64,000 nt of DNA from CAWINH01 sp963837425 (lineage in GTDB: Bacteria > Chloroflexota > Limnocylindria > QHBO01), in NCBI GenBank assembly GCA_963837425.1, contig CAWINH010000002.1:186001-250000 (forward strand). The letters run 5' to 3'. The notes below the pieces were generated by a model. That model was given only the letters and a program-made list of their open reading frames with translations. It made no database searches and had not been told where the DNA came from. Within the stretch, counting starts at the first letter, position 1, and each line of letters starts with the position of its first letter. Below, piece after piece: positions 14,864 to 22,988 of the stretch. The translations under genes and the position numbers were made by a program.

Positions 14864-16537
14864 ATGGCAACCACCACCCTGGGCCCACGGACGGAGACCC
14901 TGCACCGGTCGTGGGTGATGGACTGGCTGACCACCACCGACCACAAGAAGATCGGGGCGCTGTACATCATCAACAGCTTCCTCTTCTTCTTCGCGGCCGG
15001 GATCCTGGCGCTCCTCATCCGCTCCGAGCTGGCGGTCCCGGGCCTGCAGTTCCTGGACGCGACGACCTACAACGAGGCGTTCACGATGCACGGGACGATC
15101 ATGATCTTCCTGTTCGTGGTGCCCGTCCTCTCCGGGTTCGCGAACTACATCGTGCCGCTCCAGCTCGGCGCACCGGACATGGCCTTCCCGCGGATCAACG
15201 CCCTCTCGTTCTGGCTGCTGCCGCTCGGCGGCGGGCTGATCTTCTCCGGCTACCTGTTCGGCGGCGCCGCGGCCGAGGGCTGGACGAACTACGTGCCGCT
15301 CTCGAACTCCACGTATTCGCCGGGCGTCGGCACAGACCTGTGGCTGATGGGACTGAGCCTCGTGGGCCTGGCCTCGATCCTCGGCGCGGTGAACTTCATC
15401 ACCACGATCTTCAAGATGCGCGCGCCGGGCATGAGCCTGTTCCGGATGCCGATCTTCGTCTGGACGGTGCTCACCACCGCGATCCTCATCCTGCTCGCGA
15501 CCCCGGTGCTCACCGCCGGCCTGATTGCGCTCTTCATCGACCGCAACTACGGCGGCAGCTTCTTCAACCCGGTGGCCGGCGGCTCGGCGATCCTGTGGCA
15601 GCACGTCTTCTGGTTCTTCGGCCACCCGGAGGTCTACATCGTCATCCTGCCGGCGATGGGCGTCGTGAGCGAGATCCTCCCGGTCTTCAGCCGGCGACCG
15701 CTGTTCGGGTACCGCGCCTTCGTCTTCGCCACGATCGCCATCGGCCTCCTCTCGTTCAGCGTCTGGGCGCACCACATGTTCACCACCGGCCAGGTCTTCC
15801 TGCCGTTCTTCGCCTTCATGACCGCGCTCATCGCGGTCCCGACCGGGGTGAAGATGTTCAACTGGATGGCCACCATGTGGCGTGGCTCGATCAGCTTCAC
15901 GACGCCGATGCTGTTCGCCATTGGCTTCCTGACGATGTTCCTGATCGGGGGCCTCAGCGGGGTCATGCTCTCGAGCCCGCCGGTCGACTTCCACCTCCAG
16001 GACACGTACTTCGTCGTGGCCCACCTCCACTACGTCTTCTTCGGGGGCAGCGTCTTCGGCGTCTTCGCGGCGACCTACTTCTGGTTCCCGAAGATGACCG
16101 GGCGTCGGTTGAACGAACGCCTGGGCAAGGTCCACTTCTGGATCCACTTCGTGGGCTTCAACCTCGCCTTCTTCCCGATGCACATGCTCGGGATCCAGGG
16201 CATGCCGCGACGGATTGCCGACTACTCGCCGACCGCGGGCTGGACCGTCGAGAACTTCATCTCGACGATCGGGGCGTTCCTCATCGCGATCAGCGTCCTG
16301 CCGTTCCTCGTGAACGTGGTGGCGACACTGATCAACGGTGAGCGGGTCGGGAACGACCCGTGGGAGGGCAACACCCTCGAGTGGGCGACGAGCTCGCCGC
16401 CGCCGCCCTACAACTTCGACCGGTTGCCGCCAATCCGCAGCGAGCGCCCGATGTTCGACCTCCGGCACCGGCAGGAAGGGGGCCACGCTCCGGGGCCTGA
16501 ACCAGCGGCGGCCAGCATCGAAGGAGGCACGCCATGA
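14864..16537 (+). CDS. ctaD: Cytochrome c oxidase subunit I
   Basis: The protein has 557 residues and 12 helices and is the catalytic subunit of an A1-type heme-copper oxidase. It has the low-spin heme ligand in TMHGTIMIFLF, the CuB His-Tyr pair and D-channel Glu in WFFGHPEVYIV, the other CuB ligands in WAHHMFTTG, the K-channel lysine in TGVKMFNWMATMW, and the heme ligands in VVAHLHYVFFGG. It reduces O2 to water while pumping protons. GAGGAG precedes the ATG, and its stop overlaps subunit III. Confidence 0.96.
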   Translation: MATTTLGPRTETLHRSWVMDWLTTTDHKKIGALYIINSFLFFFAAGILALLIRSELAVPGLQFLDATTYNEAFTMHGTIMIFLFVVPVLSGFANYIVPLQLGAPDMAFPRINALSFWLLPLGGGLIFSGYLFGGAAAEGWTNYVPLSNSTYSPGVGTDLWLMGLSLVGLASILGAVNFITTIFKMRAPGMSLFRMPIFVWTVLTTAILILLATPVLTAGLIALFIDRNYGGSFFNPVAGGSAILWQHVFWFFGHPEVYIVILPAMGVVSEILPVFSRRPLFGYRAFVFATIAIGLLSFSVWAHHMFTTGQVFLPFFAFMTALIAVPTGVKMFNWMATMWRGSISFTTPMLFAIGFLTMFLIGGLSGVMLSSPPVDFHLQDTYFVVAHLHYVFFGGSVFGVFAATYFWFPKMTGRRLNERLGKVHFWIHFVGFNLAFFPMHMLGIQGMPRRIADYSPTAGWTVENFISTIGAFLIAISVLPFLVNVVATLINGERVGNDPWEGNTLEWATSSPPPPYNFDRLPPIRSERPMFDLRHRQEGGHAPGPEPAAASIEGGTP

Positions 16538-17139
16538 GCGCCGACGCGCAGCGCCAGGTGAGCGCCGAGGTTCGTCGCGAGGAGGGGATGCCGACCCCCC
16601 TGGTCGGGATGCTCCTGTTCATCGCCTCCGAGGTGATGTTCTTCGGCGGCCTGTTCGCCGCGTACTTCAATGCGCGCGCCACGTTCACGGGGCCGGTGTG
16701 GGGACCTCCGACCGGGGCGCCGGAGCTCGAGATCCTGCCAATCGCGCTGCCGATCACCGTGATCCTCGTCGCGTCCAGCTTCACGATGCAGTTTGCGGTG
16801 TGGGCCATCCGGCGTGGCGACCAGCGGGCCATGGTCAGATGGATCGGGCTGACCCTCCTCCTGGGCGTCGCCTTCCTGTGCGGCCAGATCTACGACTACA
16901 CGCAGCTCGGCTTCGGGATCAGCGACGGGATCTTCGGGACGGTCTTCTACACCCTAACCGGCTTCCACGGGGCGCACGTCTTCGGCGGGACGATTGGCCT
17001 CACGATCCTGCTGGCGCGGGGCATGCAGGGCCAGTTCAGCGCTCGGCACCACATTGCGGTCGAGGCGATCAGCTTCTACTGGCACTTCGTGGACGTCGTG
17101 TGGATTGCGCTCTTCTCCACCCTGTACTTCCTGCGATAG
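16534..17139 (+). CDS. ctaE: Cytochrome c oxidase subunit III
   Basis: The 201-residue membrane protein begins at an ATG overlapping the stop of subunit I (ATGA). Family marks are LFIASEVMFFGGLFAAYF at the N-terminus, the TGFHGAHVFGG motif and the C-terminal FYWHFVDVVWIALF. It is a short, five-helix form of the subunit that stabilises subunit I. No catalytic residues are expected. Confidence 0.95.
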   Translation: MSADAQRQVSAEVRREEGMPTPLVGMLLFIASEVMFFGGLFAAYFNARATFTGPVWGPPTGAPELEILPIALPITVILVASSFTMQFAVWAIRRGDQRAMVRWIGLTLLLGVAFLCGQIYDYTQLGFGISDGIFGTVFYTLTGFHGAHVFGGTIGLTILLARGMQGQFSARHHIAVEAISFYWHFVDVVWIALFSTLYFLR

Positions 17140-17151
17140 GGGAAGAGGGTC

Positions 17152-17499
17152 ATGGACAAGGCGATCGGCTTCATCATCATTGGGCTCGGCATCCTGGGAG
17201 TGCTCTCCACGGTCTTCATCGTGACCCTCCGGGTCGGGAGCCGCCAGGCCACGCGGCCGACGCCGCCGCACGGCGTCCACGTGCCGCTGCCGAGCTGGCT
17301 GCCGGTGATCATCGCGGTGGGCTGCGGGCTGCTCGGTGCGGGCCTTGCCTTCCGGCCGGATGGCTGGCCGGTGGAGCCGATCCTCGGGGTCGTCGGGCTG
17401 CTGACGCTGGCAAGCGGCATCGTGCTCTGGGTGCGGGCCGCCGGTCACGAATGGCACGAGACGGAGGGCGGCCCGGACCACGCCTCCGGGGGGCACTGA
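17152..17499 (+). CDS. Small two-to-three-helix protein, probable oxidase accessory subunit
   Basis: The protein has 115 residues, with hydrophobic segments at 5-28, 48-65 and 72-95 and a His-rich C-terminal tail ending HASGGH. It is preceded by GGGAAGAGGG and lies 12 bases after subunit III, the usual place for a subunit IV-like protein. No family motif is recognisable. An assembly or subunit IV role is inferred from position only. Confidence 0.65.
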   Translation: MDKAIGFIIIGLGILGVLSTVFIVTLRVGSRQATRPTPPHGVHVPLPSWLPVIIAVGCGLLGAGLAFRPDGWPVEPILGVVGLLTLASGIVLWVRAAGHEWHETEGGPDHASGGH

Positions 17500-17506
17500 G
17501 GGGCGC

Positions 17507-18085
17507 ATGACGGCGACCGCCGCCGAACACGAGCAGCCGGGTCGATCGCGCGCCTCGCGCCGCCGGCTGCCGCTCCTGATCCTGGCCGCCACCCTGCCCC
17601 TCGTCCTGCTGGCCCTGTGGGCGATCCTGTTCCTGCCGCGTCTCGGGCCACCGGCGGGTGCGCTGGTCGGGAACCGCGCGCCGGAGCTCAACCTCGTTGA
17701 CCTCGACGGGAACCCGGTTCGCCTGGGCGACCTGCGCGGCAGCCCGGTGCTCGTGAACTTCTGGGCGTCGTGGTGCGTGCCCTGCGTCGACGAATTCCCG
17801 TTGCTCGCCGCCGCGGCCCGGGAGCACGCCGCCGACGGGCTCGTCGTGGTGGGCGTGCTGTACGAGGACAATGCCGATGCGGCGCGGGCCTTCATGCAGC
17901 GCATGGGCGTGAGCTGGGAGACCGCCCTCGACCCGGACGGGACGGCGGCCGGCAGCTACGGCATCATTGGCCCACCTGATACCTTCTTCATCGACCGCAA
18001 CGGGATCATTGCCGGCCGCCAGATCGGGGAGCTCTCGTCGAGCGACCTGGGCCGGCAGCTGGCCGGGATCATCGCCAAGGAGTGA
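17507..18085 (+). CDS. Membrane-anchored TlpA/ResA-like thioredoxin
   Basis: The 192-residue protein has an N-terminal anchor (residues 25-48) and a redoxin domain with the active site WASWCVPC near residue 88. NRAPELNLVDLDG and PPDTFFIDRNGII (cis-proline loop) are typical of the TlpA/ResA/CcmG group. It reduces disulfides on the outside of the membrane; in an oxidase operon this usually serves CuA loading or cytochrome c maturation. It overlaps no neighbour but follows the previous gene by 7 bases. Confidence 0.88.
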   Translation: MTATAAEHEQPGRSRASRRRLPLLILAATLPLVLLALWAILFLPRLGPPAGALVGNRAPELNLVDLDGNPVRLGDLRGSPVLVNFWASWCVPCVDEFPLLAAAAREHAADGLVVVGVLYEDNADAARAFMQRMGVSWETALDPDGTAAGSYGIIGPPDTFFIDRNGIIAGRQIGELSSSDLGRQLAGIIAKE

Positions 18086-18090
18086 CAGCC

Positions 18091-18294
18091 ATGGAGTCCA
18101 ACGTCCCCGCGCGCCGTGACGAGTCCCTGCCAGTTCCCGCCGGCGGCAGCCCGCAGACCGCCGAGGGCGAACGGCAGCCCGAGGTCGAGCAGAACCTGGC
18201 GGCGGGGCTCATCCCGCTGGCGTTGATCGCGCTGCTCGTGCTCTCGTTCGTGGCGGCCGCGTGGACCTTCCTCGCCGCGCTGCCGGCGAGCTAG
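18091..18294 (+). CDS. Short single-helix membrane protein at the end of the oxidase operon
   Basis: This 67-residue protein has a charged Pro/Glu-rich N-terminal half and one C-terminal helix (PLALIALLVLSFVAAAWTF). The ATG at 18091 has AAGGAG 8 bases upstream; a GTG at 18082 is less likely. The function is unknown. It could be a small oxidase subunit or a coupling protein for the following ABC genes. Confidence 0.6.
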   Translation: MESNVPARRDESLPVPAGGSPQTAEGERQPEVEQNLAAGLIPLALIALLVLSFVAAAWTFLAALPAS

Positions 18295-18310
18295 CGAGCG
18301 GAGCGAGCGG

Positions 18311-19240
18311 ATGAGCGACTCCGGCGCGACGCCCGCCGTCGAGATCCGCGGCCTGCGCAAGACGTACGGTGCGCTCGAGGCGGTGCGCGGGATCGACCTG
18401 AGCGTCGCACGCGGCGAGGTCTTCGCCCTGCTCGGCCCGAACGGCGCCGGCAAGACGACGACCGTCGAGATCCTCGAGGGCCATCGGCAGTCGAGCGGCG
18501 GCGAGGTTCGCGTCCTCGGCTACGACCCGGCCCGGGGGCAGCGCGCCTATCGGGAGCGTATCGGCATCGTCCTGCAGTCGACCGGGATCGAGCAGTACCT
18601 CACCGTGCGCGAGGTCGTGGGCAAGTACGCCGGGTATTACCCGCAGCCGCGCGACATCGACGAGGTGATCGAGCTGACCGGCCTTGCCGAGCAGGCCGAC
18701 CGGCGCGTGAACAAGCTATCCGGCGGGCAGCGACGACGCGTTGACATGGCGGTGGCGCTCGCCGGCGACCCGGAGCTGCTCTTCCTCGATGAGCCGACGA
18801 CCGGATTCGATCCATCCGCGCGCCGGAATGCGTGGGCCATGCTCCAGTCCCTCGTGAGCCTGGGCAAGACGATCTTCCTCACGACCCACTTCATGGACGA
18901 GGCCCAGGTGCTCGCCGATCGGGTGGCGATCATCGCGAACGGGAGCATCGTGGCCGAGGGGCCGCCGGAGACGCTCGGCGGGCGACGCACCGCCACCAGC
19001 CTCATCCGCTTCGCGCTCCGGGACGGCGCCGAGCTGCCGGCCGCCTTCCCGGTGCGGCGCGACGGGCCCGACTACCTGCTCGACACCCCGCAGCCGACGC
19101 GTCTCCTCCACGACCTGACCGAGTGGGCGGTGGGCGCCGGTGTTGAGCTGGAGGGCCTCGAGGTCAGCCGCCCGTCGCTCGAGGACGTCTACCTGCGGCT
19201 GACCGGCGACGGCGAGGAAGGGAAGGCCGCCGATGCATGA
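18311..19240 (+). CDS. ABC transporter ATPase (DrrA/CcmA-type exporter)
   Basis: The 309-residue ATPase has Walker A GPNGAGKTTT, a Q-loop in VLQSTGI, signature LSGGQRRRVD, Walker B LLFLDEPTTGFDP and the switch histidine in TTHFMDEA. The C-terminal 80 residues are the extra domain of DrrA-like exporters. It pairs with the ABC-2 permease whose start overlaps its stop by 8 bases. The substrate is unknown; location behind the oxidase genes is compatible with heme or cofactor export, but drug or lipid export is as likely. Confidence 0.92.
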   Translation: MSDSGATPAVEIRGLRKTYGALEAVRGIDLSVARGEVFALLGPNGAGKTTTVEILEGHRQSSGGEVRVLGYDPARGQRAYRERIGIVLQSTGIEQYLTVREVVGKYAGYYPQPRDIDEVIELTGLAEQADRRVNKLSGGQRRRVDMAVALAGDPELLFLDEPTTGFDPSARRNAWAMLQSLVSLGKTIFLTTHFMDEAQVLADRVAIIANGSIVAEGPPETLGGRRTATSLIRFALRDGAELPAAFPVRRDGPDYLLDTPQPTRLLHDLTEWAVGAGVELEGLEVSRPSLEDVYLRLTGDGEEGKAADA

Positions 19241-20000
19241 CCTTGCGCTCGCCTTCCGCGAGGTGAGCTTCACGAATCGCTCCTTCTGGCGCAACCCCGC
19301 GGCGGCGTTCTTCACGTTCGTCTTCCCGCTCCTCTTCATGGTCATCTTCAACGTCATCTTCGGCGGACAGACGGACGTGGAGGGATTCACCGCGGCGGAC
19401 TTCTTCACGCCCGGGATCATCGTCTACAGCGTCGTGACCGCCACGTACACGAACATCGCCATGACGGCGGTCGTGACCCGCGAGACCGGGGTCCTGAAGC
19501 GGATCCGCGGGACGCCGCTCCCGTCGAGCATCTACCTCTTCGGCCGGATCGTGCACGCGGTGCTGATCGCCGCGCTGCTCGTCGTCATCGTGGCCACCTT
19601 CGGGGCGATCTTCTACGGCGTCGACGTTCCGTGGGGGCGCATGCCGGCCCTGATCCTGACGCTCGTGCTCGGCGCGGGAACGATGTGCGCGCTGGGCCTC
19701 GCGGTCTCCAGCCTTGTCCCCAACGAGGACGCCGCGCCCGCGGTGGTGAACGCCACGATCTTCCCGCTGCTCTTCATCAGCAACGTCTTCATCCGCCTCC
19801 AGAACCCGCCCGCATGGCTGGACATCGCCGGCAAGATCTTCCCGATCCGCCACTTCGCCGATGCGATGCTCGGCATCTACGATCCGCTCAGCAAGGGGTC
19901 GGGGTTCGTGTGGAGCGATCTCGGAGTCGTCGCGCTCTGGGGCCTGGCCGGCGTGCTGCTGACGATCCGCTACTTCAGCTGGGAGCCGCGCGCGACGTGA
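19233..20000 (+). CDS. ABC-2 type permease
   Basis: The 255-residue membrane protein has six helices in the ABC-2 pattern. An N-terminal FREVSFTNRSFWRNPAAAFF is followed by FFTPGIIVYSVV, then the coupling loop ETGVLKRIRGTPLPSSIY. It forms the channel for the ATPase encoded just upstream. Its last 26 bases overlap the 3-prime end of ispG on the other strand. Confidence 0.9.
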   Translation: MHDLALAFREVSFTNRSFWRNPAAAFFTFVFPLLFMVIFNVIFGGQTDVEGFTAADFFTPGIIVYSVVTATYTNIAMTAVVTRETGVLKRIRGTPLPSSIYLFGRIVHAVLIAALLVVIVATFGAIFYGVDVPWGRMPALILTLVLGAGTMCALGLAVSSLVPNEDAAPAVVNATIFPLLFISNVFIRLQNPPAWLDIAGKIFPIRHFADAMLGIYDPLSKGSGFVWSDLGVVALWGLAGVLLTIRYFSWEPRAT

Positions 20001-21210
20001 GCGGCGAGGGATAGCGGCGCTCGACGTACTCGTCGAGGATCTGGAGGAAGCGGGGCACGATGTCGTCGCCGCGAAGGGTCGTGCGCTTTTCGCCGTCCAC
20101 GAAGACCGGGGCCACCGGCTCCTCGAACGTGCCGGGCAGGCTGATCCCGATGTCCGCGTGCTTTGACTCGCCGGGCCCGTTCACGACGCAGCCCATGACC
20201 GCCACCCGCATCTCCTCGACGCCGGGGTGCGTCTCGCGCCAGACGGGCATCTTCTCGGCGAGGTAGGCGCCGATGTCGCGCGCCATCTCGGTGAAGAACG
20301 TGCTCGTCGTGCGGCCGCATCCCGGACAGGCGCTGACCTGCGGGGTGAAGCTGCGGAGCCCGAGCGACTGGAGCACCTGCTGCGCGACCTGCACCTCGAG
20401 CGTCCGATCGCCGCCCGGATCGGGTGTCAGGCTGACCCGGATCGTGTCGCCGATCCCGCGCTGGAGGAGGATGGCCAGCGCCGCCGATGAGCCGATGATC
20501 CCGCGCGCCCCCATCCCCGCCTCGGTCAGGCCCAGGTGCAGCGGGTAGTCCGAGCGCTCGGCGAGGCGGGTGTAGACCTCGACGAGGTCCTGCACGCCGC
20601 TGACCTTGGCCGAGAGGATGATCCGGTCGTGCGGCTGCCCGGTCTCCTCGGCGAGGCTCGCCGAGCGCAGGGCCGATTCGATCATCGCCTCGAGCATGAC
20701 CTCGCGCGACTCGCGCGGCTCGGCGAGCGCGGCGTTCGCGTCCATCATCTCGGTGAGCAGCTGCTGGTCGAGCGAGCCCCAGTTCACGCCGATGCGCACC
20801 GGCTTGCCGTTCGCGATCGCGACCTCCACGATCCGCACAAAATTCGCGTCGTGGTGCCTGGACCCCACGTTGCCCGGGTTGATCCGATACTTCGCGAGCG
20901 CTGCGGCCGCCGCGGGGTACTTCGTGAGCAGCAGGTGCCCGTTGTAGTGGAAGTCGCCGATGAGCGGCACGCCCACGCCGAGGTGGTCGAGCTTCTCGCG
21001 GATGACGGGCACGGCCTGCGCGGCCTCGTCGTTGTTCACGGTGACCCGCACCAGCTCGCTGCCGGCGTGGGCCAGCTGCGCGACCTGGATCGCGGTGGCA
21101 TCGGCGTCGGCGGTGTCGGTGTTCGTCATCGACTGCACGACCACCGGGTGGTCGGAGCCGATGCGGACACCATCGACGTCGACGGTCACGGTCGGGTGAC
21201 GATCGTTCAC
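19975..21210 (-). CDS. ispG: (E)-4-hydroxy-3-methylbut-2-enyl-diphosphate synthase
   Basis: The 411-residue [4Fe-4S] enzyme catalyses the penultimate step of the MEP isoprenoid pathway. It has VVVQSMTNTDTADADAT at the N-terminus, INPGNVGS and GVNWGSLDQ in the TIM barrel, and cluster cysteines in SACPGCGRT and MGCVVNGPGE. The start proposed here is the GTG at 21210, 7 bases after TACGAT. The upstream ATG at 21219 overlaps that box and would add only MPV. It would feed the isoprenoid chains used by the prenyltransferases in the window. Confidence 0.93.
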   Translation of the reverse strand: MNDRHPTVTVDVDGVRIGSDHPVVVQSMTNTDTADADATAIQVAQLAHAGSELVRVTVNNDEAAQAVPVIREKLDHLGVGVPLIGDFHYNGHLLLTKYPAAAAALAKYRINPGNVGSRHHDANFVRIVEVAIANGKPVRIGVNWGSLDQQLLTEMMDANAALAEPRESREVMLEAMIESALRSASLAEETGQPHDRIILSAKVSGVQDLVEVYTRLAERSDYPLHLGLTEAGMGARGIIGSSAALAILLQRGIGDTIRVSLTPDPGGDRTLEVQVAQQVLQSLGLRSFTPQVSACPGCGRTTSTFFTEMARDIGAYLAEKMPVWRETHPGVEEMRVAVMGCVVNGPGESKHADIGISLPGTFEEPVAPVFVDGEKRTTLRGDDIVPRFLQILDEYVERRYPSPLTSRAAPS

Positions 21211-21217
21211 GACCGGC

Positions 21218-21223
21218 ATCGTA
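21218..21223 (-). promoter_or_regulatory. -10 box TACGAT, leaderless start of ispG
   Basis: TACGAT ends 7 bases before the GTG at 21210 and includes part of the longer-frame ATG at 21219. The later start is therefore favoured. Confidence 0.5.
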
Positions 21224-21283
21224 CCGAGTTCGGTGGGGGAGTGCGTCGCCGGACCCGGTGTTGCGCCGCGCGCCCGCCCGCGC

Positions 21284-21453
21284 GTCCCGCTGGGCGGGAC
21301 GTTTCGCGCAGGAGGCGGCGCTCGGGTGTGCTTTGTCCCGCTGGGCGGGACGTTTCGCGCAGGAGGCGGCGCTCAGGCGTGCTTTGTCCCGCTGGGCGGG
21401 ACGTTTCGCGCAGGAGGCAGCGCTCAGGCGTGCTTTGTCCCGCTGGGCGGGAC
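21284..21453 (-). repeat. 51-bp tandem palindromic array, copy cluster 2 (inverted)
   Basis: Four palindromes of the form GTCCCGCTGGGCGGGAC lie at 21284, 21335, 21386 and 21437, exactly 51 bases apart. The spacer reads GTTTCGCGCAGGAGGC and then GCTCAGGCGTGCTTT with few changes. It is the same unit as at 4765 and 32319 but on the opposite strand. It lies upstream of ispG and before the divergent redox operon. Confidence 0.9.
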
Positions 21454-21490
21454 GTCCCCGGCATGACGAGGACGTCCCCGGCATGGCGAG
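21451..21490 (+). repeat. 20-bp direct repeat, two copies
   Basis: GACGTCCCCGGCATG, followed by RCGAG, occurs at 21451 and 21471 with one mismatch in 20 bases. It directly abuts the last palindrome of the 51-bp array. Confidence 0.6.
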
Positions 21491-21574
21491 TCGGAGCGGA
21501 GCAGCGGTCGCGCAGCGTCGCGGGAGGTGGACGGCCCTTCACGCGTCCGACATGCCCGCGTCACACGATCCCAC

Positions 21575-21580
21575 TACGGT
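21575..21580 (+). promoter_or_regulatory. -10 box TACGGT, leaderless start at 21588
   Basis: TACGGT is followed by 7 bases and the ATG of the thioredoxin-like lipoprotein. Confidence 0.5.
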
Positions 21581-21587
21581 TGCTCAC

Positions 21588-22253
21588 ATGAATCCACGTT
21601 TGCCGCGCATCGGACCGCTGCTCGCCTCGCTCGCGCTGCTCGCGCTGCTCGTCACCGCCTGCAGCGGCGGCGCGAGCTCGCCGTCGATCGCGGCGATGGC
21701 ATCGGCGTCGGAATCGGCGTCGCCAGGGGCGATGATGTCGGCGGAAGCCAGCGCCCCGGGTAGCGCGGCTCCGGCCAGCGCCGCCCCGGGTAGCGCGGTT
21801 CCCTCGGCGCCGAGTGGCGACGCGCTGCTGTCGCAGGTGCTGACCGACGTGCGCAACGGCCAGTCGTTCACGCTCGGTGCGCTCGCGGCGGAGCAACCCG
21901 TGCTCCTCGAGACGATGGCGATCTGGTGCACGAACTGCCGAGCGCAGATGCATCGGGTCATCGACGCCCACACAATGGCCGACTTCACGTCGGTCGGGCT
22001 CGACGTGGATCCGACCGAGGTGCCGGACGATCTCAAGGCCTACGTCGAGGGTCAAGGTTTCGACTGGCGCTTCGCGACCGCCGACGCGGAGATCGCCACC
22101 GGCCTGCGAGAGCAATTTGGATCGCAGGTGCTCAACCCGCCGTCGACGCCCATGATCCTGCTCTTCGGTGACGGCAGCATGCGCGCCCTGGACTTCGGAC
22201 GCCCGGGCGGCTACAGCGCCGAGGAGCTGGCCGCAGAGATCGCCGCCGGTTGA
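21588..22253 (+). CDS. Thioredoxin-fold lipoprotein
   Basis: The 221-residue protein has a lipoprotein signal ending LLVTACSGG. A low-complexity Ala/Ser/Pro linker (about 28-85) leads to a thioredoxin-like domain with the redox motif IWCTNCRAQ near 125 and a cis-proline in NPPSTPMILLF. It is probably tethered outside the membrane and handles thiol-disulfide exchange. The next gene is CcdA-like, which would pass reducing power across the membrane to it, and thioredoxin reductase follows. Confidence 0.85.
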   Translation: MNPRLPRIGPLLASLALLALLVTACSGGASSPSIAAMASASESASPGAMMSAEASAPGSAAPASAAPGSAVPSAPSGDALLSQVLTDVRNGQSFTLGALAAEQPVLLETMAIWCTNCRAQMHRVIDAHTMADFTSVGLDVDPTEVPDDLKAYVEGQGFDWRFATADAEIATGLREQFGSQVLNPPSTPMILLFGDGSMRALDFGRPGGYSAEELAAEIAAG

Positions 22254-22268
22254 GGCAGCATCTGGCAC

Positions 22269-22988
22269 ATGAATGAGGTGGTCGCCGCCTTCCTTGCCGG
22301 CCTGGGGTCGACGGCCGCCCCCTGCATCGTCCCGCTCTACCCCGGCTTCCTCGCCTACCTGACCGGGTCGTCCGGCGCGTCAGTTGCCGCCGATGGCACC
22401 GCGGCAATGGGTCGCCGCTTTCCACCGGTGCTGGCCGCCAGCCTGGTCCTGGCCGGGGTGCTGAGCGGGATGCTCGTCATCGCGGGGCTGGTGATCGCCC
22501 TGTCCGCCTCGCTGTCCCGCGTGATCCCGGTCGTGCTGCCGGTTGCCGACGCGGTGCTCATCGTGCTCGGCATCCTGCTGGTGGCGGGCATCAACCCGTT
22601 CGCGCGGTTGCCGCAGCCGTCGCCGGCGGTCGCCGGCGGACGTGGGCCGGCGGTCGGCGCCTTCCTCTACGGACTCCTCTTCGCCCCGATCGCGATTCCC
22701 TGCATCGGCCCCTTCGTGCTCGCCATCTTCGCCTACAGCCTGACGATCGGCGACGCGCTGAGCCAGCTCCTCTTCTTCGTCGTCTACGGGCTCGGCTTTG
22801 GCATCCCGCTCTTCGCGATGGGGCTGCTGGGGCAGTGGCGCGGGGCGCAGCTCGCGCGGTGGATCGCGCGCCACGAGCGGCGGGTGCAGCTGGTCATGGG
22901 CGTGGCCCTCGTCGCGGTCGGCGCCTGGGACCTGACGAGCAGCGGCCCGGCCCTGCTCGACGCATTCGCTATGCTGAGATTGACATGA
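22269..22988 (+). CDS. CcdA/DsbD-type thiol-disulfide transmembrane carrier
   Basis: The 239-residue protein has six helices. Conserved cysteines occur in TAAPCIVPLYPGFLAYLTG (helix 1) and in AIPCIGPFVLAIFAY (helix 4), each next to prolines as in CcdA. It moves electrons from cytoplasmic thioredoxin to extracytoplasmic thiol proteins. It sits between the thioredoxin-like lipoprotein and trxB, which gives a complete electron path from NADPH to the outer thioredoxin. Confidence 0.9.
   Translation: MNEVVAAFLAGLGSTAAPCIVPLYPGFLAYLTGSSGASVAADGTAAMGRRFPPVLAASLVLAGVLSGMLVIAGLVIALSASLSRVIPVVLPVADAVLIVLGILLVAGINPFARLPQPSPAVAGGRGPAVGAFLYGLLFAPIAIPCIGPFVLAIFAYSLTIGDALSQLLFFVVYGLGFGIPLFAMGLLGQWRGAQLARWIARHERRVQLVMGVALVAVGAWDLTSSGPALLDAFAMLRLT
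22970..22975 (+). promoter_or_regulatory. -10 box TATGCT before trxB
   Basis: TATGCT ends 9 bases before the trxB ATG, inside the last codons of the CcdA gene, so trxB may also be transcribed alone. Confidence 0.4.

Noticed and set aside
14027..16486. 819-codon open frame antisense to the oxidase subunits
   Set aside because: It is made of Arg/Glu/His-rich sequence typical of antisense GC frames, over well-conserved coxB and ctaD.
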